DNA from: JACQID01 sp035290885
GTDB taxonomy: Archaea; Aenigmatarchaeota; Aenigmatarchaeia; GW2011-AR5
Direction of reading: 5' to 3'
Assembly: GCA_035290885.1 (NCBI GenBank)
Contig: DATDTL010000012.1
Span: forward strand, 1-5,066
DNA length: 5,066 nt
Shown here: positions 1-4,818 of the stretch, in pieces
Position numbering within the stretch: the first letter of the stretch is position 1
Layout of the letters: each line of letters starts with the position of its first letter
Notes under the pieces: model-generated
The model's input: the letters and a program-made list of their open reading frames with translations, nothing else
What the model was told of the DNA's origin: nothing
The model's database searches: none
Made by a program: the position numbers and the translations under genes

Positions 1-171
1 GCAGGACGGGCACTTGATGGTGTTGTAGAACCATACGTAGCTGCAGGAGTGGCAACTCCACTTGTCAACGAACTTCTTCTTGTGCTTGAGGACGCGTGCT
101 GACGCTTTTTCAAGCATGTCCACGTCTTCCCTTGTGAGGAAGCCGACTATCTTGCTCTTCAATTCACTCAT
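1..171 (-). CDS. Small zinc-ribbon protein, C-terminus outside the window
   Basis: Reading leftward from the ATG at 171-169, the frame stays open to the window edge and gives 57 residues starting MSELKSKIVG. The first 37 residues are charged and helical, with a KHKKK basic patch near residues 29-33. A CxxC pair follows at C40/C43 and another at C54/C57 right at the edge, a four-cysteine zinc-ribbon layout with aromatic residues between the pairs (YVWFY). Such small archaeal zinc ribbons usually bind nucleic acid or act inside larger assemblies, but I do not recognise this family, so no function is assigned. The start is supported by a TATA-like box centred 28 bases upstream, which would give a leaderless transcript. 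It is divergent from the JAMM protease gene. A perfect palindrome between TATA box and start suggests repressor control (inference). Confidence 0.72.
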   Translation of the reverse strand, partial: MSELKSKIVGFLTREDVDMLEKASARVLKHKKKFVDKWSCHSCSYVWFYNTIKCPSC

Positions 172-173
172 AA

Positions 174-185
174 GTAGTATACTAC
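174..185. promoter_or_regulatory. Perfect 12-bp palindrome, candidate operator
   Basis: GTAGTATACTAC equals its own reverse complement over all 12 bases. It lies 3 bases upstream of the zinc-ribbon ATG, between that gene's TATA box (195-203) and the predicted leaderless transcription start. In archaea, repressors that block RNA polymerase recruitment commonly bind there. No regulator is identified in the window; the operator role is inferred from symmetry and position. Confidence 0.45.
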
Positions 186-190
186 AACAG

Positions 191-207
191 AAGCCTTTTT
201 AAGGCTT
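191..207 (-). promoter_or_regulatory. TATA box of the zinc-ribbon gene inside a 7-bp inverted repeat
   Basis: On the minus strand CTTAAAAAG (203-195) is a plausible archaeal TATA box, centred 28 bases upstream of the ATG at 171. The same bases lie within AAGCCTT-TTT-AAGGCTT, a perfect 7-bp inverted repeat with a 3-base centre. The repeat could be a regulator site overlapping the TATA box, or simply a consequence of a near-symmetric box. Confidence 0.5.
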
Positions 208-256
208 TGCATTCGTCACGATTTAGTAGTGGCTAATGATGAAGTGGGATTTCTTG

Positions 257-268
257 TTTTTATATTTT
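257..268 (+). promoter_or_regulatory. TATA box of the JAMM protease gene
   Basis: TTTTTATATTTT matches the archaeal TATA consensus and is centred about 25 bases upstream of the ATG at 287, so transcription should begin at or next to that codon. This marks the in-frame ATG at 236 as lying upstream of the promoter. Confidence 0.65.
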
Positions 269-286
269 TGCATCCTTAACACGGAA

Positions 287-910
287 ATGAAACTGATTCT
301 GAGCAAGCCGGCGGCTGTGAACATAATCCTGTCGGCGGTTGAAGTCTACAAAAAAGAGACTTACGGCATACTTCTTGGCGAGCGCCGCGGCAAGCACATA
401 CGAGTCAACCAGGCAGTGAGCTTCCAGTCCGCAAACCGGGACTACGAGTACGTTTCCATGGACACGGCAAGAGAGAACAGGATGAACCATATACTAAAGC
501 ACGTTTCCGGCATGAAGATAGTGGGCGATTTCCACTCCCATCCGGACTATCCCGAGAAGCTGAGCGCCCACGACACCGAGGAGCTGAAGAAGGCCGGCGA
601 ACACATGGTTTCCGTGCTGGTTCTTATAAAAAAGACGAACGTTTCCCGGAAATGGAAATATGACGCCGGCAGCCGGAGGATGGCTGGAGTGCTTGCAGGC
701 AGGTATTTCATAGGCATCACCGCGAGCATCTACAACTACAAGAAGAAAAAAGCGGAAAGGATTCCCGTCATATGCCGGCACATCCGCGAGATGAACAACA
801 GGGCAAAGCTCTATTCCGCGCTTGAAAAGAAGCTTGAGCGGCTTGAACACGAAGAAAAGCGCGCCCACAGGATGAAGAAGATGCTGGCCGCCAAGAAGAT
901 GAGGATATAA
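287..910 (+). CDS. JAMM/MPN+ metalloprotease with basic helical C-terminal tail
   Basis: This is a 207-residue protein of the JAB1/MPN/Mov34 family. The full JAMM signature is visible: E24 in ETYGILLG, then HSHP (H83, H85), seven residues, S93, two residues, D96. That set coordinates and activates the catalytic zinc in Rpn11/AMSH-type isopeptidases. Archaeal relatives such as HvJAMM1 remove ubiquitin-like SAMP modifiers from proteins, so an isopeptidase role in the cytoplasm is likely, although no ubiquitin-like protein or E1 enzyme lies in the window. After the core (about 1-150) comes a Lys/Arg-rich, probably helical extension (about 151-207) that many archaeal JAMM proteins lack; it may bind partners or nucleic acid. 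The frame is open from ATG 236, but the hydrophobic stretch that would add is translated TATA-box sequence. ATG 287 fits a leaderless start. Confidence 0.9.
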   Translation: MKLILSKPAAVNIILSAVEVYKKETYGILLGERRGKHIRVNQAVSFQSANRDYEYVSMDTARENRMNHILKHVSGMKIVGDFHSHPDYPEKLSAHDTEELKKAGEHMVSVLVLIKKTNVSRKWKYDAGSRRMAGVLAGRYFIGITASIYNYKKKKAERIPVICRHIREMNNRAKLYSALEKKLERLEHEEKRAHRMKKMLAAKKMRI

Positions 911-911
911 G
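904..911 (+). promoter_or_regulatory. TATA box of the ATPase gene, overlapping the protease stop codon
   Basis: GATATAAG spans the TAA stop codon (908-910) of the protease gene. It is centred about 27 bases upstream of the ATG at 934, consistent with a separate leaderless transcript of the ATPase. Readthrough from the protease promoter is also possible, since only 23 bases separate the genes. A T-run at 922-926 could weakly terminate the upstream transcript. Confidence 0.45.
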
Positions 912-933
912 ACTTGGCTAATTTTTATTGCAA

Positions 934-1707
934 ATGACCAGTCTGATCAGCCTTCCAATAAAACCGGAACGGAATCATATTTACAGGGAGATAAGAGCCG
1001 GCATATATTCTGCGCTTTCGGCGGGAAATAATGTCGCTGTCACCGGTCTTTGTGGTATAGGAAAGACATCTGCTCTTCTATGGGTTCAGTCGGAGCTGGA
1101 GCGGGATACGCCAAGTTTGGCGGAGTATTTAGACTGTCGCGGCTCGGAATTCAAAAAGCGTGCCGGCGAAATATATCATGCAAGAGGAAGGATATTCTTG
1201 CTGGACGAGGCGACCGTGATGGCAAGGAAGAAAGGCATTACCGGTAATATGGAGCCAACAGATTATCTTTCTGGGCTTTCCACGGCGTGCGTGGCAATAC
1301 ATAAGGGCTCCGGCCGCCGCGGCGCCAACGGATTGATAGGAAGCCTCCATAATTACAGGGAGTTCACGTTAGGCTCTATAGACGACAGAGAAGCAACCGA
1401 GATGCTTTCGGAATTCGGGTTTCAGTACTATACGATAGGAGCCGTGAAAAGAATCATGAAATTGGGTGGTGGGATACCCTTTATTTTGAATGCTGTTGCA
1501 TATGCTGTGGATGCAAAACCGAGTCCAAAATCGGTCAACCGGTTGTACTCTATATGGCCAAAAATCACAATATCTTGTGTTCATTGGCTACTTTTCGTGC
1601 AAAACCTATGGCACTATCTTCTTTTTATCCTCCCGTTGCAATTATACAGTGAAAGGCATAATATTTCAAACATCTTAACGTCTTTCACGTACAGCACGGG
1701 CATATAA
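934..1707 (+). CDS. Archaeal P-loop ATPase (AAA+/STAND-like), C-terminus probably decayed
   Basis: The frame encodes 257 residues. A Walker A motif GLCGIGKT (G38, G41, G43, K44, T45) and a Walker B strand IFLLDE (87-92) are clear. The later pattern of an F-x-L strand, acidic helix (DDREATEML, 151-158) and GGGIP turn (178-182) is typical of the archaeal ATPase family (Arch_ATPase type) and its STAND relatives. Those proteins are usually well over 300 residues and end in a winged-helix domain. Here, from about residue 205 (nt 1546), the frame becomes hydrophobic and unlike the family, and it ends inside the promoter of the next gene. Another frame (ATG 1554 to TGA 1650-1652) reads ILCSLATFRAKPMALS, more like a winged-helix start, so a frameshift is suspected. 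A TTG at 928 is in frame, but ATG 934 fits the TATA box. Function unknown. Confidence 0.75.
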   Translation: MTSLISLPIKPERNHIYREIRAGIYSALSAGNNVAVTGLCGIGKTSALLWVQSELERDTPSLAEYLDCRGSEFKKRAGEIYHARGRIFLLDEATVMARKKGITGNMEPTDYLSGLSTACVAIHKGSGRRGANGLIGSLHNYREFTLGSIDDREATEMLSEFGFQYYTIGAVKRIMKLGGGIPFILNAVAYAVDAKPSPKSVNRLYSIWPKITISCVHWLLFVQNLWHYLLFILPLQLYSERHNISNILTSFTYSTGI

Positions 1708-1727
1708 TATTTCCAAATGCTTATGTC
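1645..1727 (+). repeat. Imperfect direct repeat of about 38 bp (period 45)
   Basis: Segments 1645-1682 and 1690-1727 share an ordered series of words: TACAG, GGCAT, AATATTTC, AAA, CTTA and GTC, with small gaps between them. The second copy contains the likely TATA box of the histone-fold gene; the first has a similar AT-rich core (1658-1664). It looks like an old tandem duplication of promoter DNA across the end of the ATPase gene. Chance similarity of AT-rich DNA cannot be excluded by eye. Confidence 0.35.
1702..1712 (+). promoter_or_regulatory. Probable TATA box of the histone-fold gene
   Basis: ATATAATATTT is the best TATA candidate upstream of the ATG at 1771. It predicts transcription start near 1733 and a leader of about 38 bases that would carry the Shine-Dalgarno motif. 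It overlaps the stop codon of the ATPase frame (1705-1707). An AT-rich stretch at 1743-1754 is a weaker alternative. Confidence 0.4.
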
Positions 1728-1757
1728 TGGTGCTATACCATCGGAATAATAAAACAC

Positions 1758-1763
1758 AGGAGG
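1758..1763 (+). promoter_or_regulatory. Strong Shine-Dalgarno motif for the histone-fold gene
   Basis: AGGAGG stands 7 bases before the ATG at 1771. It fixes the start of a 56-residue gene and shows that this mRNA has a leader, unlike most genes in the window. Confidence 0.75.
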
Positions 1764-1770
1764 CGATTGA

Positions 1771-1941
1771 ATGTCTTATAGCGTGGCATCAAAGGTAAAG
1801 GAATTGATAAAAGCAAGAGAAATGAACTGCGGAGGCGACCTCTGTGACGCCCTTGACAAGCACATTGAACAAAAGATTGACAAGGCAGTGGAAAGAGCCA
1901 AGGCAAACGACAGGAAGACCGTCAGGGGAACCGACCTGTAA
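1771..1941 (+). CDS. Short histone-fold protein (DUF1931-like, helix 3 missing)
   Basis: This 56-residue protein aligns by eye with archaeal histones. VKELIKAREMN corresponds to helix 1, a long helix from about D26 to N46 to helix 2, and DRKTVRGTDL to the loop that in HMf-type histones reads GRKTIKAEDI. The RKTV (48-51) and final DL (55-56) are the best-conserved part. The protein stops where helix 3 would begin. Short archaeal proteins with a motif like KANGRKTVKPEDL belong to the DUF1931/CBFD-NFYB-HMF group; recent surveys describe helix-3-truncated histones that may assemble face to face rather than wrap DNA (recalled, not checked). It is expected to bind DNA or bridge it as a multimer. 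Two cysteines (C20, C25) in the helix 1-2 region are unusual. The start is fixed by AGGAGG. Own promoter likely; a T-rich tract follows the stop. Confidence 0.85.
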   Translation: MSYSVASKVKELIKAREMNCGGDLCDALDKHIEQKIDKAVERAKANDRKTVRGTDL

Positions 1942-1950
1942 AGGAACGGC

Positions 1951-1966
1951 TTGTTTTTTTGTTTTT
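1951..1966 (+). terminator. T-rich terminator after the histone-fold gene
   Basis: TTGTTTTTTTGTTTTT starts 10 bases after the TAA stop codon (1939-1941), with no clear stem before it. Intrinsic termination in archaea depends mainly on U-tracts, so this fits. It lies in the 48-bp gap between two convergent genes. Confidence 0.6.
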
Positions 1967-1989
1967 AAGGCATATTTTCGTGAAAGACT

Positions 1990-2256
1990 CTATCTTTCTT
2001 CCTCTTCCGGATTCTCCTCATCCTCTTCCTCAAGTTCGGCTTCTTCCGCGGATTCGGCGTCAGTCTCGCTTGCGGTCTTCATCATTATTTCAAGGCCGGG
2101 ACCTGACTTCCTCTTGAGAACCTCGTATTCCGTGCCGCACTTCTCGCACGTGACAGTCCTTGCCACGTCAACGCTTACAGAACTGACCGAAATATTCTTC
2201 TCACACTCGCGGCATTGGAAGCTGTTCGTTTCAGATTTGAATTGCACGTTTTCCAT
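1990..2256 (-). CDS. LysW/Elf1-like zinc ribbon with acidic C-terminal tail
   Basis: This 88-residue protein has one four-cysteine zinc ribbon: C15-x2-C18, 18 residues, C37-x2-C40, followed by GTEYEV. A short GPGLEI segment and a strongly acidic tail (about 64-88, mostly Glu) come next. The ribbon spacing, the CG-x-EYEV end and the acidic tail recall LysW, the carrier protein of archaeal lysine/arginine biosynthesis. LysW, however, ends in a conserved EDWGE whose last Glu carries the substrate; this protein ends in EEER, and no lysine or arginine genes are nearby. The ribbon also resembles the elongation factor Elf1. A carrier role is therefore doubtful; a nucleic-acid or protein-binding adaptor is equally possible. 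The start at 2256 matches a TATA box 25 bases upstream (leaderless). Divergent from the ANL-GNAT gene. Confidence 0.8.
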   Translation of the reverse strand: MENVQFKSETNSFQCRECEKNISVSSVSVDVARTVTCEKCGTEYEVLKRKSGPGLEIMMKTASETDAESAEEAELEEEDEENPEEEER

Positions 2257-2277
2257 GGATATTTCTGTTGGTCTATC

Positions 2278-2284
2278 TATATAT
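2278..2284 (-). promoter_or_regulatory. TATA box of the acidic zinc-ribbon gene
   Basis: ATATATA (minus strand, within GCATATATAG) is centred 25 bases upstream of the ATG at 2256-2254, consistent with a leaderless transcript. The upstream, BRE side now ends at the MITE flank (2292-2300). Confidence 0.6.
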
Positions 2285-2291
2285 GCCTTGC

Positions 2292-2408
2292 GAGGCGGGT
2301 GGCTTTGTTGAATAATTGGTTCTTTGCCACAACCGGTAGTGTTTCTCTAAAATTATATCACAACTGCTTGTGGTCTTGATGGAGTTTTTCAACAAAGCCG
2401 AAGCGGGT
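2292..2408. repeat. Target-site duplication (9 bp, one mismatch) flanking the MITE
   Basis: The copies are 2292-2300 (GAGGCGGGT) and 2400-2408 (GAAGCGGGT). They directly abut the two terminal inverted repeats, as expected of a duplication made on insertion. The single mismatch suggests the insertion is not very recent. Confidence 0.65.
2301..2399. mobile_element. 99-bp MITE with IS903-like ends and 9-bp flanking duplication
   Basis: The left end GGCTTTGTTGAA (2301-2312) is the exact reverse complement of 2388-2399. Read over 18 bases, each end matches the IS903 (IS5 family) terminal repeat as I remember it, GGCTTTGTTGAATAAATC, at 16 positions. The two arms keep further in-register matches inside, for example CCACAA (2328-2333) against TTGTGG (2368-2373), so the element can fold into one long imperfect hairpin. 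It is flanked by GAGGCGGGT (2292-2300) and GAAGCGGGT (2400-2408), an 8/9 direct repeat abutting both ends; 9-bp duplications are typical of the IS903 group. It holds no transposase and would need one supplied in trans. It sits between two divergent TATA boxes. Confidence 0.8.
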
Positions 2409-2412
2409 TCAA

Positions 2413-2421
2413 TATAAAAAA
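2413..2421 (+). promoter_or_regulatory. TATA box of the ANL-GNAT gene
   Basis: TATAAAAAA is centred at 2417, 27 bases upstream of the ATG at 2444 but only 15 upstream of the ATG at 2432. Spacing seen at other genes in the window therefore favours 2444 as the leaderless start. The box lies 4 bases beyond the right-hand target duplication of the MITE. Confidence 0.6.
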
Positions 2422-2443
2422 GTTTGCAGGAATGTGTTTCTGG

Positions 2444-4714
2444 ATGCAGATGAAATTCTTTCCAGACGGGCTCATGGGGCATATCTTGGCGCTGGCCAAG
2501 GCGATGCCTAACGCCGCCGCGCTGCTGCCGTGCGGCGAGGACGGCAAAATCCTTGAAACGCTTGCGTATGCAAAGCTCGCAGCCATGCTGGAGAAGATAG
2601 GGTCGTGGATGCTGCACGGCCTGAAATTGAAGGCCGGAGACGTCGTGTGCCTTGCCATGCACAACAGGGCCGAGCTACTGCTCGTCAACTGGGCGGCATG
2701 GAGCCTTGGCATAATAACCGCCCCGCTTGACGTAAGGAGGGACACAGAAGAGCAGCATCTCTACAAGATAGGGCTTACGAAGCCAAAGCTTCTCATAGGG
2801 GATGCGAAATTCTCCGGGCTGATGAAGGACTTTGCAGACGTTGAAAGCCTTGCAAGTCTGCCCGCGCCAAAGCCCGTGGAATGGAAGAAGGGATCCGAGC
2901 ACTTGGCGCTTATATTATTCACTTCAGGCACCACGTCGAACCCGAAAGGGGCAAAGCTGAGCCTGAAAAATCTGCTCACAAACGCGGAGGGCATCCGCTA
3001 CTGGTTCAGGATAACGGAAAAGGACAGGTTTCTCGTGCTCCTGCCCCTTCATCACATAAATTCCACCAGCTTCACGCTTGCCACGCTTCTTGCCGGAGGG
3101 AGCATAGCCATACCCCCGGGATATTCCAGTTCAAAATTCTGGAGCCAACTGGCAAACACCCAAAGCACGTTTACCTCCGTGGTTCCCACTATATGCTTTG
3201 ACCAGCTCTCTCAGGAAGCGGCTTTCAAAGCCGAGAAGAAGGTGATCGTGAACAGGATACAGATAGGCTCTGCGCCTGTGATTGTCGGGGATGCCAGAAA
3301 ATTCATGGAGATGTACAAGATCCCGCTCTATCAGGGCTACGGCCAGACCGAGACCGCGCTGCGCGTCACAGGCATGCCGCTTGACCTTGACAAGAAAACG
3401 TATGCCCGCCTTGTAGAGGAGAACAGCATAGGAAAGGCCATGAAATGGGCTGACGTCATGATAATGGGCAAGGACGGCAAAGCCCTGCCCGAGGGCGGAG
3501 AAGGGGAGTTGGCCGTGAAAGGCGATGCTGTCATGGAGGGATATCTTGGCAGCGGAGGCAACGACGACGCGTTTAGGAACGGCTATTTCCTCACAGGGGA
3601 CGTGGGATACTGGAAGGCCGTAAACAACGAGCCGTTCTTTTTCCTTAAGGGGCGTTCAAAAGAAATAATAATAAAGGGCGGTGTAAACATCTCTCCTGCT
3701 TCCGTGGAAGACCGCCTGAAGCATGCATGCCCTGCCATAGACCAAGTTTATGCCGTAGGAATACCAGACAGGCGCTACGGCGAGGAAGTGGCCGCTGTTG
3801 TTTGCTGGAAAAAGGGCGAGGATCCGGTCAAAGCCGAGGCGAAGCTGAAGTACATGCTCATGAACCCCCTGCCCAACATAAGGTCCTTTGAAGTGCCTCA
3901 ATACATAGCCGCGATAGACGCTAAAAGTCTGCCCATGACATCTACGGGCAAAGTCCAGCGTTCCGTTCTCAGGAATATCATTCCGCCGGCAGAGTTCCGG
4001 CACGTCAATGCAATAGTTTCGAGCGACAAATACGAATTCGTCCGGCTCGCGGCATACGAGAAGCCGCGCATGAAGGATGCGCTTGAGCTTTTCAACCGCT
4101 GCTGGCAGCCTCTTGTCATAGACGCGCAAGAATTTCAGGCGCATGTAAGCAACGGCTTCATAATCATCTGCGTCCCGAAGGGCGGCGGCCCCATACAGGG
4201 CATGATAAGCCTGCTTCGTACGGACTTGGGCGAAAAAGAGCTTTCCAAGTCAACACACGACGAACTCACAGGGAATCTGTCAATGTCAACCAGCAAGCTT
4301 TACGGCAGGAACATCGTCTGCGTTTCCATATGCAGCGCGTCTTACGCGCCTCAGACTCCCGGCAACGCCAAAGCCCCGCCCGCTTCAGAAATGGAAAAAT
4401 ACCTAGCAACAGGCAAGGATCCCGTTTATGCCTTCCACATCAAGAAGAAAGGCGATATAGAAGGCGCGAAGTTGCTGTCGCTTATGCTAGGAGCGCGGCC
4501 TGACGACAAGCTTTCTCTCGGCTATTGCATGCTTTTGGAATACCCGTCAATACCAACAGCCCCGTGCACTCCCAAAAGCGCGTCCCCAGCGTCGCAGCTC
4601 ATAGAAGCTGTGATGGAATTCGCAAGGCAGCAGGACGTGAAGAAGGTTTTCGCGTTTTCCCGTCCTTCAGGTGCGTCGGAATATTTTGCGGCGAATAAAA
4701 AAATTGACCGCTGA
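2444..4714 (+). CDS. Acyl-CoA/acyl-adenylate synthetase (ANL) fused to a GNAT-like domain
   Basis: This 756-residue fusion is numbered from ATG 2444. Residues 1 to about 510 form a complete ANL enzyme, which activates a carboxylic acid with ATP to an acyl-AMP and normally passes it to CoA. Visible motifs are the A3 loop TSGTTSNPKG (160-169), A5 YGQTE (299-303), A7 TGD (384-386), A8 GRSKEIIIKGG (403-413) and A10 with K503 in TGKVQR, so it should be active. The acid substrate is unknown. Residues about 530-756 resemble a GNAT acyltransferase: HDELTGN (605-611), a VCVSI strand (625-629), and LIEAVMEFA plus FAFSRPSG (719-743). The GNAT blocks appear reordered (see findings). Together they suggest activation of an acid and its transfer to an amine (inference). 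ATG 2432 would add MCFW; ATG 2450 is also possible. The gene is alone downstream of a MITE-bearing promoter region. Confidence 0.88.
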   Translation: MQMKFFPDGLMGHILALAKAMPNAAALLPCGEDGKILETLAYAKLAAMLEKIGSWMLHGLKLKAGDVVCLAMHNRAELLLVNWAAWSLGIITAPLDVRRDTEEQHLYKIGLTKPKLLIGDAKFSGLMKDFADVESLASLPAPKPVEWKKGSEHLALILFTSGTTSNPKGAKLSLKNLLTNAEGIRYWFRITEKDRFLVLLPLHHINSTSFTLATLLAGGSIAIPPGYSSSKFWSQLANTQSTFTSVVPTICFDQLSQEAAFKAEKKVIVNRIQIGSAPVIVGDARKFMEMYKIPLYQGYGQTETALRVTGMPLDLDKKTYARLVEENSIGKAMKWADVMIMGKDGKALPEGGEGELAVKGDAVMEGYLGSGGNDDAFRNGYFLTGDVGYWKAVNNEPFFFLKGRSKEIIIKGGVNISPASVEDRLKHACPAIDQVYAVGIPDRRYGEEVAAVVCWKKGEDPVKAEAKLKYMLMNPLPNIRSFEVPQYIAAIDAKSLPMTSTGKVQRSVLRNIIPPAEFRHVNAIVSSDKYEFVRLAAYEKPRMKDALELFNRCWQPLVIDAQEFQAHVSNGFIIICVPKGGGPIQGMISLLRTDLGEKELSKSTHDELTGNLSMSTSKLYGRNIVCVSICSASYAPQTPGNAKAPPASEMEKYLATGKDPVYAFHIKKKGDIEGAKLLSLMLGARPDDKLSLGYCMLLEYPSIPTAPCTPKSASPASQLIEAVMEFARQQDVKKVFAFSRPSGASEYFAANKKIDR

Positions 4715-4743
4715 CCGGGGCAAGCCCGACAAGCCTTCTATGC

Positions 4744-4760
4744 CTTCATTTTGTTTTGAG
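4744..4760 (+). terminator. Possible T-rich terminator after the ANL-GNAT gene
   Basis: TTCATTTTGTTTTGAGG follows the TGA stop by about 30 bases. A small GGGC-AA-GCCC inverted repeat (4718-4727) lies just after the stop but has only a 2-base loop. The remaining bases to 4818 separate two convergent genes, and I see no other feature in them. Confidence 0.4.
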
Positions 4761-4818
4761 GTTTACTCAGAGTCTCTAAGATTCTGCAGGGTTGAAACAC
4801 CATAATGATGTATTGTCC

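Noticed and set aside
236..286. N-terminal extension of the JAMM protease with a hydrophobic, membrane-like segment
   Set aside because: The hydrophobic residues come from translating the TATA box at 257-268; the ATG at 287 has correct leaderless spacing and begins the family-like sequence.
1844..2311. Plus-strand open frame of 155 codons with a long serine run
   Set aside because: It starts inside the histone-fold gene in another frame, and the serine run is the antisense of the Glu-rich tail of the acidic zinc-ribbon gene.
2301..2399. CRISPR-like repeat or structured non-coding RNA gene in place of a mobile element
   Set aside because: There is only one inverted pair, with no repeated units; the IS903-type ends and abutting direct repeat explain the symmetry better.
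2273..2745. Minus-strand open frames crossing the MITE and the start of the synthetase gene
   Set aside because: They run antisense through the MITE ends and the ANL N-terminus, show no protein-family pattern, and conflict with the divergent promoters.
3656..4144. Long open frame of 162 codons on the minus strand within the synthetase gene
   Set aside because: It is antisense to the well-supported ANL domain, has no recognisable motif or promoter, and is explained by the G/C-rich third positions of the real gene.
4718..4727. GGGC-AA-GCCC as a stem-loop terminator
   Set aside because: A 2-base loop is too small to form a stable hairpin and no T-run follows directly; the T-rich tract at 4744 is the better candidate.
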